Counted from the stretch's first letter, positions 1 to 9,118 are shown. The stretch: DNA of 40,209 nt from Anaerolineae bacterium (GCA_022822305.1 JAJEBY010000008.1:1-40209), one strand, 5' to 3'. Program-made: numbers and translations. Notes: a model not told the origin generated them from the sequence alone.

Positions 1-68
1 ACGGTCATGCCGGGCTTGGCCGCCAGATTAAGCGCCTCTCGCTTCAATTCGTCCGGATACTTCATCAT
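1..68 (-). CDS. IS3-family transposase OrfA, N-terminal fragment
   Basis: The first 22 codons are visible, beginning MMKYPDELKREALNL and cut by the window edge at ...KPGMT. This matches the start of the helix-turn-helix OrfA (HTH_Tnp_1) of IS3-family elements, which binds the IS ends and is joined to OrfB by programmed frameshifting. A GGAG motif sits 6 nt upstream of the double ATG. Family assignment rests on this short stretch plus the IS end sequence. Confidence 0.75.
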   Translation of the reverse strand, partial: MMKYPDELKREALNLAAKPGMT

Positions 69-139
69 CGACTCCTACCTGCCTTCCTCACCTGATTGTA
101 TTGGACAAGTTTACTGTCCACAAAATCGGGGCAAGTTCA
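1..139 (-). mobile_element. IS3-family insertion sequence, left end (partial)
   Basis: Positions 1-141 are the exact reverse complement of 40069-40209. The outer end reads TGAACTTGCCCCGATTTTG on the minus strand, typical of IS3-family terminal repeats, and the start of an orfA-like gene lies about 70 bp inside. Only the left end is in the window; the rest runs off the edge. The matching copy at the other end points outward too, so the two copies are inverted relative to each other. Confidence 0.8.
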
Positions 140-141
140 TG

Positions 142-187
142 CTTCACCATAGAGATGGTGAAGGGGGCCGGGGGGTGGGGTAGAATA
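142..187 (+). repeat. family A G-rich hairpin repeat
   Basis: A perfect 9-bp stem (CTTCACCAT / ATGGTGAAG, loop AGAG) is followed by GGGGGCCGGGGGGTGGGG and TAGA. Other copies occur near 6067, 6385, 9957, 10187, 12272, 17435 (minus) and 40042 (minus). The IS end abuts the left arm directly. Confidence 0.75.
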
Positions 188-200
188 AGCGGACAAGCCT

Positions 201-226
201 TGTAGGGCGAGCCTTGGCTCGCCCGC
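201..226 (+). repeat. family B palindromic repeat, single unit
   Basis: The stem GGGCGAGCC / GGCTCGCCC has a TT loop and is preceded by TGTA. The sequence GCGGACAAGCCT joins it to the family A element upstream, an A-to-B arrangement also seen near 6067-6178 and 9957-10049. Confidence 0.75.
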
Positions 227-283
227 TAATCACGCCACTTGGACAAAGAGCAATCAATCCTTGCCACCCGTTGTCCTTCGCGC

Positions 284-1609
284 TCAGGCGTCAGGCTGAA
301 TGTAATTCACGCCATGCGTCTGATATACCGGCGGATAGATCACCGCCGCTTCTAGCGCGCTCTGTCCTTGTTCATAATATTGCAGGACCGTCACGATCGG
401 ATCGGGCCACTGATGCCACATGAAGGACGGTGTTCCCTCCGGCAGATCCGGGTTGTGGCTGCCATAATCGAAGTAATAGCGCCCTTGCGCCAGCTCGACA
501 TCGACAGTCTCCAGCGCCGCGACGATGGCATCGGGGTCCGTGTAGGTATCGGCGATATCCATCGCGTGAGCCATCAATCGCACGCTGTCGTAGGGTTCCA
601 TCGCGAAGCTGGGCGCGACGCCGCCCCAGGCCTCCGTATAATTGTCGTTTAATGCTTCCGCCATGTCGCCGAACAGCGCGGGCGTGGCGCCGACGCGGGT
701 GAATGTGCAGTAGGTGCCGTCGGGCACAGCCGCCCAAAACTGTTCGGAATCGCCGGCAAACGTCTCCGCCATGCAAATGGTGTCTGCCGTGGGAGCGATG
801 CCGAGCTCCGCCATCTGTTGGGCCAGATTGAAGCCGGTCTCCCCGGTCACCAGGATGCGGACGGCGTCCGGCATGTCGGCGCGCGCCAGGATGCGACCCA
901 GGATGGGCACGAAGTCTTCCGTCCCCAATTCAACATTGTATTGTTCGACCGCTATGCCGGCCGCTTCCAGCAGCGTCCGTTCGTCTGCCGCCGCCGGTAT
1001 GCCGTAGTCGGTGTTTTCGGTGACGATGATCACATCATCCAGGCCAAGCTCAATGATCCAATCCACTGCGACAACCGCCACCATGGAATTGGCCGGCGAC
1101 GTGCGGAAGACATAGTCGACGCCGTCTTCAATGCGCGGCGGCCTGCCTTCGTATTCGATGATGCCGTTGGCCGTGATATTGTCGTTCCAGGGACCGGCGA
1201 ACAAGGTAGGGATGTGATGCTCCTGCGTGATCTTCATGATGGCCAAGGCCACTGCGCTGTGATAGCCGCCGACCACGCCATGCACGCCGTCTTCCAAAAT
1301 CCAGCGTTCGGCCAGCGCTTGTCCGCGCTCGGAAATGCCTTCGGAATCACCGGTGATGACTTCCAGCCGATGATTGACGCCGGCGATGTCGATGCCGCAA
1401 TCGGCGTTAATGTCGGCCGCCGCCTGCTGGTAAGCCCAATCTATAATGACGCCCGCGCCGGTCGCGCCTGGCGGAGACAGCGGCGCGATGCCGCCCAGCT
1501 TGATCGTCTCATCCGCGAAATCACAGTGGCCGTCTGCGCTGACGCCCGCGACAGCCGTTGCCAAAAGTATCGCAACCACAATCAATAGTACGCGCAATAT
1601 ACCCAGCAT
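284..1609 (-). CDS. ABC transporter substrate-binding protein, branched-chain amino acid (LivJ/Peripla_BP_6) type
   Basis: This 441-residue exported protein starts with a hydrophobic signal peptide (about residues 1-24, cleavage likely after VSA) and continues into a type I periplasmic-binding fold: GGIAPLSPPG strand, then AADINADCGI, then GVVGGYHSAVALA. Such proteins capture amino acids, amides or other small polar ligands for LivHMGF-type transporters. I chose the ATG at 1607-1609 over an upstream one because AGGAC precedes it at good distance and the signal peptide begins there. A close paralogue lies upstream at 1895-3223. No permease or ATPase genes are nearby, so ligand and partner are unknown; a sensory role is also possible. 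Confidence 0.85.
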   Translation of the reverse strand: MLGILRVLLIVVAILLATAVAGVSADGHCDFADETIKLGGIAPLSPPGATGAGVIIDWAYQQAAADINADCGIDIAGVNHRLEVITGDSEGISERGQALAERWILEDGVHGVVGGYHSAVALAIMKITQEHHIPTLFAGPWNDNITANGIIEYEGRPPRIEDGVDYVFRTSPANSMVAVVAVDWIIELGLDDVIIVTENTDYGIPAAADERTLLEAAGIAVEQYNVELGTEDFVPILGRILARADMPDAVRILVTGETGFNLAQQMAELGIAPTADTICMAETFAGDSEQFWAAVPDGTYCTFTRVGATPALFGDMAEALNDNYTEAWGGVAPSFAMEPYDSVRLMAHAMDIADTYTDPDAIVAALETVDVELAQGRYYFDYGSHNPDLPEGTPSFMWHQWPDPIVTVLQYYEQGQSALEAAVIYPPVYQTHGVNYIQPDA

Positions 1610-1765
1610 TATCAAGTCCTTTCCGCGAAGCGCGCCCGGCGCGCTACACACATTTTCAGTCTAACTTTAACACAGATAACAGATACGGTCTAGCAAACTG
1701 GCCGCAGGGCGCGGTCAATGTCAACGATATCGTGTGCCTGGCAAGAATTGCACAGGGGAAACCCA

Positions 1766-1883
1766 TGTAGGGGCGTTTCGCTGAAACGCCCGCCAATACA
1801 CAGGAATATCGTAGGCGCAACCACTCAGGCCGCCCGCCAATACACACGACTATCGTAGGGGCGACCTATCAGGCCGCCCCCTA
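1766..1883 (+). repeat. family B palindrome array, three units
   Basis: Units begin near 1766, 1811 and 1855, giving a period of about 44 bp with the shared spacer CCCGCCAATACACA. The first has stem GGGCGTTTC / GAAACGCCC; the second is degenerate; the third reads GGGGCGACC..GGCCGCCCC. The array lies between the two binding-protein genes, downstream of 1895-3223 and upstream of 284-1609. Confidence 0.8.
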
Positions 1884-1894
1884 TCACCAGAGGA

Positions 1895-3223
1895 TCATGA
1901 GCCCGGCTTGAAATACGACGTGCCGTGGGTCTGGAAAACCTCCGGATAGATCACCGCGGCATCCAGCGCGCTCTGATCCTGCTCGAAATATTGCATCACC
2001 GTCACCACCGGTACCGGCCACTGATGCCACATGTAGGCCGGCGTCCCCTCAGGCAGCTCGGGATTGTGCGCCCCATAATCGAAATAATAGTGGCCTTGGG
2101 TCAAGGTGATATCGGCCGCTTCCAGCGCGCGTACGATGGCGGCGCCATCGCTGGTGCTGCCGGCGCGCTCGATGGCATCGGCCATCAACCAAACGGCGTC
2201 ATAGGCTTCCATGGCGAAGCTGACCAGGATGTCGCCGAAGTCTTCGACATAGCGATCGTTCAGGCGCTGCGCCATCTCGTTATACATGCTGGGAATCGTG
2301 CCCACGCGGTCATAGGCGCAGTAGTTGCCATCGGGCACGGTGTTCCAATACTGTTCGGATTGGAAGGCCAGATGATTGGTGACGCAGATGGTGTCCGCGG
2401 TTGGCGCCAATCCGAATTCGGCCATTTGCTGCGTCAGGTTATACGATGTCTCGCCGCTGACCAGGATGCGAATGGCGTCCGGTAACTCCGGACGCGCGTA
2501 GATGCGGCTGAGAATGGGGACGAAGTCTTCCGTGCCCAATTCGATCTCCAGCTGATCGACCCGCACGCCGGCGCGTTCCAGATGCGCGCGCTCAGCCGCC
2601 GCCGCCGGATGACCGTAGTCGGTGTTTTCCAGGATGAGGATGACATCCTCCACGCCCTGCGCGACCAGCCAGTCGGTGACCACCTTGCCGACGATGGAGC
2701 TGGGCGGCGAGGTGCGGAAGACATAATCAATGCCATCGTCGAAACGCGCGGGCTGCCTCTCGAAGGCTTCAATGCCGCTGGCGCTGATCGAGTCGTTGCG
2801 CGGATGAGCGTAAATCGTCGGGATCTGATAACGCTCCACCATGCCCATCGTCGCCAGACCGACGGCGCTGTGATAAAAACCGACGATGCCCGCCACCTGG
2901 TCTTGCAGGATCAGCCGCTCGACCACCAGCTGGCCATATTCAGACACGCCTTCGGAATCGGCGGTGATGACCTCGATGCGATGGTTGGCGCCATCGATAG
3001 CAATGCCGCAGTCGGCGTTAATGTCGGCGGCGGCTTGCTGAAAGCCCCAGTCCATGCCGATGCCCCCAGCCACCGAGCCCGGCGCGGAGAGCGGTACCAC
3101 GCCGCCAATGCTGATGACGTCGTCGGCAAAGTCGCAATGGCTGTCGGCGCCGACCGCAGCACACGTCAATAGTATGGCTATCAAAGCAATGAGTATCACT
3201 GGACGCTCCATATCGACCGGCAT
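1895..3223 (-). CDS. ABC transporter substrate-binding protein, paralogue of the 284-1609 gene
   Basis: The 442-residue product has a signal peptide (residues 1-25, ending AVGADS) followed by the same Peripla_BP_6 fold as its neighbour: CDFADDVISIGG, PLSAPGSVAGG, AADINADCGI and the C-terminal FEQDQSALDAAVIYP. The two proteins align end to end, so this is a tandem duplication that has diverged considerably. Start ATG 3221-3223 is preceded by GAAAGGGAAAGG; the next in-frame ATG four codons later has no ribosome binding site. A B-family array separates the genes, so each may have its own promoter. Ligand unknown. Confidence 0.85.
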   Translation of the reverse strand: MPVDMERPVILIALIAILLTCAAVGADSHCDFADDVISIGGVVPLSAPGSVAGGIGMDWGFQQAAADINADCGIAIDGANHRIEVITADSEGVSEYGQLVVERLILQDQVAGIVGFYHSAVGLATMGMVERYQIPTIYAHPRNDSISASGIEAFERQPARFDDGIDYVFRTSPPSSIVGKVVTDWLVAQGVEDVILILENTDYGHPAAAAERAHLERAGVRVDQLEIELGTEDFVPILSRIYARPELPDAIRILVSGETSYNLTQQMAEFGLAPTADTICVTNHLAFQSEQYWNTVPDGNYCAYDRVGTIPSMYNEMAQRLNDRYVEDFGDILVSFAMEAYDAVWLMADAIERAGSTSDGAAIVRALEAADITLTQGHYYFDYGAHNPELPEGTPAYMWHQWPVPVVTVMQYFEQDQSALDAAVIYPEVFQTHGTSYFKPGS

Positions 3224-3769
3224 ACGCGCCTTTCCCTTTCAGGACTGCAAATGTTGAATACGAGCTTCAGCTGAGACAATCACCAAGACTTGCGCCCGCA
3301 CTCCAGCGTGAGCCACAGACCGGGCGACGGCGGTCAAGCCCAAGCGACCCGCCCAAACATTTAAGGACATATTTCAGTATACTATGAAGCGTGTCGCAAG
3401 TATCGTGGAGTTGGCATGAGGGCAATCGCCTTAAATAGTCTCTTTCATCACAAATACACAAAGCGCACAAAGATCAAGTTTGACAGGGCGCGTCTCTGCT
3501 CAAAAAGCAAACACATAGCCCTTGTCTATGGATTGATCTCGCCCCTGAGCCATCAATGGGCAACTGGTTTTTCAATGAAGGGCTCTTCCTCTGTGCTCTC
3601 GGTGGTCTCTTTTTTAACAAACCTCCTAGCTCATGCAAGGAGCGAGTTTGATATTTTGTGTGAGCGCGGCAGACCTTTTCGCTGCCGCCGAGCGGCTGTG
3701 GTTACATTTTGTTTAAGTACGCTGATTTATGCCAGTCTTTGATTTTGAAGCGATTGCCCTGGAGTTGCC
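3224..3769. other. gene-free region with inverted CACAGAG-type repeats
   Basis: This 546-bp region is A+T-richer than its surroundings. It holds a CACAAATACACAAAGCGCAC motif at 3446-3474 and its inverted relative (CTCTGTGCTCTCGGTGG) at 3586-3615, members of the short ACACAAAG/CACAGAG repeat class found between genes in many environmental bacteria. A 108-codon open frame at 3416-3742 runs through the repeat and has no recognisable protein features, so I do not call it. Confidence 0.55.
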
Positions 3770-4312
3770 ATGCCCCGTCTCTTCGTCGCCATCGACCTGC
3801 CCGAAGCCGCCAAAGACGCCATCCTCCGCCTGCGCCAGGACGACCTGCCGCCGGGGCGCTGGCCGCGCCGTGAAGCGCTGCATCTCACCCTGCACTTCAT
3901 CGGCAATGTGCCGGAACGGGTCGCCCGCGCTTATCAAGCTGTTTTGCGTGATGTGGAGGCGCATGCCTTTGAGATGCGCATCGGCGGCGTGGGACAATTT
4001 CCGCCCGACGCCCGTCCGCGCGTGATCTGGGCCGGCGTAGACAACACGGCGCCCCTGCGCGATTTACACGATGAAGCCGGGCGGGCGCTGGAGCGCGAAG
4101 GCTTCCAGCGCGAGCGGCGGCGCTTCCATCCGCATATCACGCTGATGCGCTTCAAGAAGCCCATGCGCCGCGGACTGGCCAGCCGTTGGATCAGCGCGCA
4201 TCTGGACTTCCAGGTCGAACCGATCGCTGTCGGCGAGTTTACGCTCTACGAGAGCCAGCTCACGCCCAAAGGCCCCGTCTACACCCGCCGCGAGACCTAC
4301 ACGCTGCGCTAA
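3770..4312 (+). CDS. thpR: RNA 2',3'-cyclic phosphodiesterase (LigT/ThpR, 2H superfamily)
   Basis: The 180-residue protein carries both HxT signatures of the 2H phosphoesterases: HLT at residues 38-40 within HLTLHFIG, and HIT at 122-124 within HPHITLMRF. Family members hydrolyse 2',3'-cyclic phosphate ends of RNA to 2'-phosphates, and some ligate tRNA halves in vitro. It begins MPRLFVAIDLP, the usual start of the family, and its length is normal. GGAG lies 8 nt before the ATG. It appears to be transcribed alone. Confidence 0.93.
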   Translation: MPRLFVAIDLPEAAKDAILRLRQDDLPPGRWPRREALHLTLHFIGNVPERVARAYQAVLRDVEAHAFEMRIGGVGQFPPDARPRVIWAGVDNTAPLRDLHDEAGRALEREGFQRERRRFHPHITLMRFKKPMRRGLASRWISAHLDFQVEPIAVGEFTLYESQLTPKGPVYTRRETYTLR

Positions 4313-4376
4313 CCCGCCATCCCGACGCGCAGCAAACCGGCAGCGAATCCATACGTCAATCTTCAACCCAACGAAT

Positions 4377-4447
4377 TGTAGGGGCGACTCTGTGAGTCGC
4401 CCACTTGCTCACAAACGATGTAGGCCCGACCTATCAGCTCGCTCGCC
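4377..4447 (+). repeat. family B palindromes, two units
   Basis: A good unit at 4377-4404 (stem GGGCGACTC / GAGTCGCCC, loop TGT) is followed 42 bp later by a decayed unit at 4419-4447. They occupy the convergent gap between the phosphodiesterase and the MFS gene. Confidence 0.75.
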
Positions 4448-4466
4448 ACAACACACTCTACAGCAT

Positions 4467-5663
4467 TCAGTCTTGCCCCGGGAACGCCCCCGACTCCGGC
4501 AAACGATGCGCCCGCAGCAGCAACCCGGCGCCGATGATCACCGCGCCCATCAACACAAATGCAGCCGCCATCGATTCTTGCGCCAGCGCGGCATAAACCG
4601 GCGCCATCGCCGCAACGAACAAGCTGACGAACATGTTGATCAGCGATAGCACAGTGGCGCGGTTGCGGCTGCCGATCAGCGCATTCTGATAAGCCGAAAA
4701 CAACGGCGCTTTCATATCGTTGCCGCCATACATCAGGATCACGATCAAAACCGTAGCCATGGGACCGGCCGCCAACGCCAGCAGCCAATACATCAGCCCC
4801 GGCAATAAGATGAGCAAGGCGATGGCGCGCCGCTGCCCCAGCCATTCTTCGACCTTGTAGGCGTAGCGCTGGGTCAAAGCCGCCAGCAAACTCCCGACCG
4901 AGAGCGCGACGCCGATCACAAAGGGCGAGACCTCGTTCTGCGTCAGATAGGGCGGACCCAGCGTGGTGATCATGGCCGCGGTGAAGGGCGAGCTGAATAC
5001 TGCCAGCAGCGCCAGCCGCCGCAGCCGTCGATTGCTCACAAGCAGCGAGACGCCGCGGCGCAAGAGCGTGACACTGCCGGGGTTTTTCTCCGATGAATCG
5101 ATGACCGGCTCGCGCAAACTGAAGGCCACCAGCGTGCCGATCAACAACGCGACCACGGTCAAGGCGATGGCCGGGATGAATCGTTCGACAGAACCGTCGC
5201 CGATGATCAACGCGCCGATGATGGGCGAAATCACAAAGGCGATCTGCCCCCAGCTGTTGACCCGCCCCATCGCCCGTTTCATGGCGTCTTCGCGTCCGTC
5301 TTCCGGCAAACTGTCGTAGACCAGCGCCTCCAGCGCGCCCGAGGCGAAGGCGAATCCGGTGCCGGTCAAGAGCGCGATCAACACATACCAGCCATAGTCG
5401 CGGGCGAAGATGAAGATGAACTCGGCGGTCATCAGCAAGACGGTGGAGCAGATGATCGACCACTTGCGCCCGATGCGGTCCGCCAATACACCGGTCGGCG
5501 CCTCCATCACGAAGATGGTGAAAACCATGATCGATTCGATCAGGCTGATCTGCACCAGGGTCAATCCGCGCGCCAACAACAGCAGCGCCATCGCATGCAC
5601 GTAAAAGTGGAAGCGCTGGCAGAAATTGACGACGATGATTTTGTTGATATTGCTGGAATACAT
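4467..5663 (-). CDS. major facilitator superfamily transporter
   Basis: The 398-residue protein shows about 11-12 hydrophobic spans. The loop motif GVLADRIGRKW at about residues 58-68 is the MFS motif A between helices 2 and 3, and a long loop (about 195-215, ending LLRRG) divides the two halves. Members export drugs or metabolites by proton antiport; nothing here identifies the substrate. The ATG at 5661-5663 has only a weak upstream GGGTACC; the protein begins MYSSNINKIIVVNF, a plausible first helix. Neighbours are unrelated and it stands alone. Confidence 0.88.
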   Translation of the reverse strand: MYSSNINKIIVVNFCQRFHFYVHAMALLLLARGLTLVQISLIESIMVFTIFVMEAPTGVLADRIGRKWSIICSTVLLMTAEFIFIFARDYGWYVLIALLTGTGFAFASGALEALVYDSLPEDGREDAMKRAMGRVNSWGQIAFVISPIIGALIIGDGSVERFIPAIALTVVALLIGTLVAFSLREPVIDSSEKNPGSVTLLRRGVSLLVSNRRLRRLALLAVFSSPFTAAMITTLGPPYLTQNEVSPFVIGVALSVGSLLAALTQRYAYKVEEWLGQRRAIALLILLPGLMYWLLALAAGPMATVLIVILMYGGNDMKAPLFSAYQNALIGSRNRATVLSLINMFVSLFVAAMAPVYAALAQESMAAAFVLMGAVIIGAGLLLRAHRLPESGAFPGQD

Positions 5664-6525
5664 GAACGGTACCCGGGGCCAACAAGACCGACAATGGCGT
5701 GCGCGCCGAGCCGATGGCGCGTATCGAGAGACGGACGGCTTCTGCTAAAGGATGTTCGGGGTACCTGCCATCGGGATCGCTTTCCCGGAGTTCAATTCAC
5801 CAACCGCGATTGTAGCAGAAAACGATTACGGCGTCATCGCGCGCTGGTCGCGCAAATGCGCTGTGTCTGCCCCATCCCTTCCCTCGACCACCTAACGCAT
5901 TCGCTTCGTGTAGACATGAATGCGACAGATTTGGCGAATATTGTAAGGCTTGTCCGCTACTGCGAAACATACGCAACACTACCTGGAAAAGAGCAATTTA
6001 ACGACAATACGCAGTGTTAATCCTTGCAAAACGCATCAGAATTCTGTGGAATCCGCCAAGAGTTAGCTCCCCCTCCCTGACTTGTCGGGGAGGGGGCCGG
6101 GGGGTGGGGTAAAACAAATCGCGTCAGGCGTCTAGTACCGGACAAGCCTTGTAGGGGCGACTCTGTGAGCCGCCCGCCAGCAACAGTCTCGACATAAACA
6201 CAAACCGATCATTTGCGCGCAAGCCCTGTACGGCTTGTCCGCTTACTTGCAAATTCGCGCCCGACTCTCGTCTACCCCCTCAATCCCTTCATATTACCGG
6301 TCTGGCTGTGAATCAACTGGTGTTTTCTATTGATGCAAGCGTCCATAGCCGGTGATCCTGGCCGATGCCGCTCCACCTTAGCTGACCCTCTCCCCTTGCG
6401 GGAGAGGGGGCCGGGGGCGAGGGGTACAATCTAGCGACCTGCGTTTGCCGCAATCGCTCTGGGTGAAACGCCATGCGCAGCGTTATAATTGCCCGGAATT
6501 ACCCAAACAAACGAAAGCGAAACTC
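5664..6525. other. long intergenic region with A and B repeats
   Basis: No convincing gene in these 862 bp. It holds a composite repeat at 6067-6178: family A (stem in CTCCCC..GGGGAG then GGGGGCCGGGGGGTGGGG), the linker GGACAAGCCT, and a family B unit at 6150-6178. A second family A element is at 6385-6425. A minus-strand CCCCCTCAATCCC motif at 6272-6292 is related to motifs near 12155 and 17580. A TATAAT at 6484-6489 lies 36 nt before the next gene, with no good -35. Confidence 0.65.
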
Positions 6526-7293
6526 ATGCGCGAAAACCGAGTGCGCGGCATCTGGGCCGAAGGCAAGGCGGCGCTCAACGGCTGGCTGCATATCCCCAGC
6601 GCCTGGTCAGCCGAACTGATAGCGCATCAAGGCTGGGACAGCATCACCGTCGATATGCAGCACGGCATGATGGGCATGGAAACGGCCATCCAGATGCTGC
6701 AGGCCATCTCCAGCACCGATGTCCTGCCCATGGCCCGCGTCAACTGGAATACGCCCGGCGATATCATGAAGCTGCTGGATGCCGGCGCCTATGGCATCAT
6801 CTGCCCCATGATCGAAACGCGCGAAGAATGCGAGGCATTCGTGGGCGCCTGCCGCTTCCCGCCCGCCGGTTACCGCAGCCATGGTCCCACGCGGCCGCGC
6901 ATCATCGTCGGCGAAGATTATGCCGACGACGCCAACCAGCAAGTCATCACGCTGGCCATGATCGAGACGGTCAAAGGCTTCGAGAATCGCGATGAGATCA
7001 TGAGCGTCGCCGGATTGGACGGCGTCTTCGTCGGCATCGGCGACCTGCGGCTGACCATGACCGGGGCAGCCGGATTCGATGCGGCCGATCCCACCGTCGA
7101 CGAGTTGCTGAACGCCATCTTGGCCTCAGCGCGCCAGCACGGCATCATCGCCGGTTTGTTCGCCGCCGGCGCCGACCACGGCATCGAGATGATCCGCCGC
7201 GGTTACCAGTTCGTCAGCATCGGCACCGACACCGTCATCCTGGCCAACGCATCGGCCACGCTGGTCAACGCCCTGCGCGCGGGGGTGAACTAG
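6526..7293 (+). CDS. HpcH/HpaI aldolase family protein (2-keto-3-deoxy acid aldolase type)
   Basis: The 255-residue protein belongs to the metal-dependent class II HpcH/HpaI aldolases, which cleave 2-keto-3-deoxy acids (for example 4-hydroxy-2-oxoheptanedioate or 2-keto-3-deoxyrhamnonate) to pyruvate and an aldehyde. Seen motifs are VDMQHG (usually D-x-E-H-G), the substrate-binding Arg in MARVNW, the metal ligand Glu in MIETVKGFEN, and the Asp in VFVGIGDLRL. The Gln in DMQHG is a mild departure. I use the ATG at 6526 (MRENRVRGIW), where family homology begins; an in-frame ATG at 6445 would add 27 unconserved residues and lies before the possible -10. Convergent with pfkA, 13 bp apart. The physiological substrate is unknown. 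Confidence 0.85.
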   Translation: MRENRVRGIWAEGKAALNGWLHIPSAWSAELIAHQGWDSITVDMQHGMMGMETAIQMLQAISSTDVLPMARVNWNTPGDIMKLLDAGAYGIICPMIETREECEAFVGACRFPPAGYRSHGPTRPRIIVGEDYADDANQQVITLAMIETVKGFENRDEIMSVAGLDGVFVGIGDLRLTMTGAAGFDAADPTVDELLNAILASARQHGIIAGLFAAGADHGIEMIRRGYQFVSIGTDTVILANASATLVNALRAGVN

Positions 7294-7306
7294 GCTCGGC
7301 GAAGCC

Positions 7307-8482
7307 TCAAACCGCGTCGCCCAAGCAAATCTCCAGATCGCGCGCCGTCTCCAGCCAGGGATGATCCAGCGGCACATTCTTGCGCACGCCCACCACATCC
7401 TTCAGCGGCACTGCTCTCGCATCGACGCCGTCAATACCGACCAGGATATTGCAGTGGCCTTCCGCGATGAAATTGGCGGCAGCAGTGCCCAGGCGCGTCG
7501 CCAGCAATCGATCCGCCGGCGACGGAATCCCCCCGCGCTGCACGTGCCCGAGGATAGTCACCCGCGATTCCAGACCCGTGCGAATCTCCAGCTGATTGGT
7601 CAGCAGCAAGGTGCCGCCCCGGCGTTCCTTTTCCACTTCCGCCAGCTCGGCCCGCGCCTTTTTCCGCTTTAGACGCGCCGCTTTGAGCTTGTCTTTGTTG
7701 TCGGCGCACTTCCTGATTTCGGCGTCGGCTTTGTCCACGCGCGCCCGCGCATCGTGCAGCTTCTTGCCCACGCGCTGCGTCATGGCGCCTTCTGATACCG
7801 CCACAATGCTGAAGCGCTTGCCGCCGCGGCTGCGCTCCCGAATCGACTCCGCGATCACTTCAATGCTGAAGGGAATTTCCGGAATCAGGATGACATCAGC
7901 GCCGCCAGCCAAGCCCGCGCCCAAAGCCAGCCAGCCGGTGTTATGCCCCATGATCTCGCAGACGATGATGCGGTGATGACTGTGCGCGGTGGAGTGCAGG
8001 CGGTCAATCGCTTCCGAAGCGATGTTCAAAGCCGTATCAAATCCGAAAGTGACATCGGTGCCGCTGACATCGTTGTCGATTGTCTTGGGCAAACAGACGA
8101 CATTGATGCCTTCCTGCGCCAGCCGCCAGGCGTTCTTGGCCGTGCCGCCGCCTCCCAGGCAGACCAGCGCCGCCAGATCATGCCGGTGATAATTCTCGAC
8201 CATGACATCCATCATATTGCGGGCCTTGCCGCCGATGGGCATCTTGTGCGGCTTGTCGCGGCTGGTGCCCAGGATCGTGCCGCCCAAAGTCAAAATGCCG
8301 CTCAGCTGCTCCGGCCCCAGCCATTCGATGCGATTCTGCATCAAACCGCGGAAGCCATCGCGAAAGCCGATGACACGCATGCCATGCTGCTCAATCGCCA
8401 CTTTGCCGATGGCGCGAATAGCGGCATTCAGCCCGGGGCTGTCTCCCCCGGCCGTGAGCAAACCTATAGTCTTGCCAATCAT
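7307..8482 (-). CDS. pfkA: 6-phosphofructokinase with an internal charged helical insert
   Basis: The 391-residue enzyme phosphorylates fructose 6-phosphate in glycolysis. Motifs in order: [11 protein letters not shown] (10-20, phosphate-donor loop), LGGGGT (109-114), PKTIDND (132-138, catalytic Asp136), [12 protein letters not shown], and LGHVQRGG (311-318). The usual GGDG is GGGG, with PKTIDND instead of PGTIDND. This combination marks a known subfamily whose donor (ATP or pyrophosphate) is not readable from sequence alone. Residues about 235-295 form a Lys/Arg/Glu-rich stretch likely to be coiled coil, inserted between VSEGAM and the [10 protein letters not shown] strand. AAAAGG lies about 10 nt before the ATG. 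Confidence 0.92.
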   Translation of the reverse strand: MIGKTIGLLTAGGDSPGLNAAIRAIGKVAIEQHGMRVIGFRDGFRGLMQNRIEWLGPEQLSGILTLGGTILGTSRDKPHKMPIGGKARNMMDVMVENYHRHDLAALVCLGGGGTAKNAWRLAQEGINVVCLPKTIDNDVSGTDVTFGFDTALNIASEAIDRLHSTAHSHHRIIVCEIMGHNTGWLALGAGLAGGADVILIPEIPFSIEVIAESIRERSRGGKRFSIVAVSEGAMTQRVGKKLHDARARVDKADAEIRKCADNKDKLKAARLKRKKARAELAEVEKERRGGTLLLTNQLEIRTGLESRVTILGHVQRGGIPSPADRLLATRLGTAAANFIAEGHCNILVGIDGVDARAVPLKDVVGVRKNVPLDHPWLETARDLEICLGDAV

Positions 8483-8513
8483 AACAATAAGCCTTTTACT
8501 CTATTCAACCTGT

Positions 8514-8542
8514 ATTATAGCGTCGATTCGCCCAGACTTAAA
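8514..8542 (-). promoter_or_regulatory. candidate sigma70-type promoter of pfkA
   Basis: On the minus strand a consensus -10 TATAAT (8514-8519) lies 17 bp after TTTAAG (8537-8542, 3 of 6 matches to TTGACA). The -10 is about 30 nt before the pfkA ATG. Confidence 0.45.
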
Positions 8543-8741
8543 CGTTGTCGAATTTGCGAGCGAGCGCATTCCGCTTTGAGCTGAGCGATTCGGCGCAACT
8601 GATGACGGCTAATGACACATGGTGAGAAATCTCCCAACAGCGGACAAAATCGCCAATAATCACTCATTTCAAATAGGGATGGGAAACTTTGCCCAGCCAA
8701 CATCTGCATCGTTCCTGCAGATTTCCGCGCTCTAGGCCGGT

Positions 8742-8847
8742 TGTAGGGGCGACTCTTGGAGTCGCCCGCAGGTAACAGGTTCGAAGTCAATGCGTATTCG
8801 TCAGTTGCGGACAAGCCTTGTAGGGGCGGCCCGTCGGGTCGCCCGCC
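8742..8847 (+). repeat. family B palindromes, two units
   Basis: Units at 8742-8769 (GGGGCGACTC..GAGTCGCCC) and 8819-8847 (GGGGCGGCCC..GGGTCGCCC), the second preceded by GCGGACAAGCCT. The rest of the 8543-8953 gap shows nothing I recognise. Confidence 0.75.
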
Positions 8848-8953
8848 AGTCCGCCTAACGTCGTACGCGCGAGCCACCGGCGCGCCCGCAGATGCTAACT
8901 TGATAGCACTTGTGTTATGCTTTAGGAAATCGACAGGAAGAAGCTCAACCACG

Positions 8954-9118
8954 ATGGCGATTCAACAGCGGCTCTATGACATTGACGAGCTCTGGGATCT
9001 GTACGCGTTGCCAGAAAACGAACAGAAGCGTATGGAAATACGTGATGGAGTGTTGCTCGAGATGTCGGGACCGGGCGGAAGACACGGTCAACTAGCGGTC
9101 AGCAGCCTGTTCGCTTGA
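8954..9118 (+). pseudogene. truncated Uma2-family (DUF820) nuclease gene
   Basis: The 54 codons from ATG 8954 read MAIQQRLYDIDELWDLYAL, then an ENEQKRMEIRDGVLLEMSG segment, then GRHGQLAV. This is the typical N-terminus of Uma2 proteins (PD-(D/E)XK-like fold, usually about 190 residues). After GQLAV the similarity stops and the frame ends in SSLFA-TGA. The C-terminal two thirds, including most of the predicted active site, are missing. The break falls just before the methyltransferase gene at 9151, so a deletion or recombination probably removed the rest. Confidence 0.65.

Noticed and set aside
1..141. Terminal inverted repeat of a linear replicon
   Set aside because: The repeat contains an IS3-type end and the start of a transposase, so an IS-caused assembly boundary is simpler.
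3416..3742. 108-codon gene
   Set aside because: It crosses CACAAAG/CTCTGTG-type repeats, has no ribosome binding site or domain, and its composition is unlike neighbouring genes.
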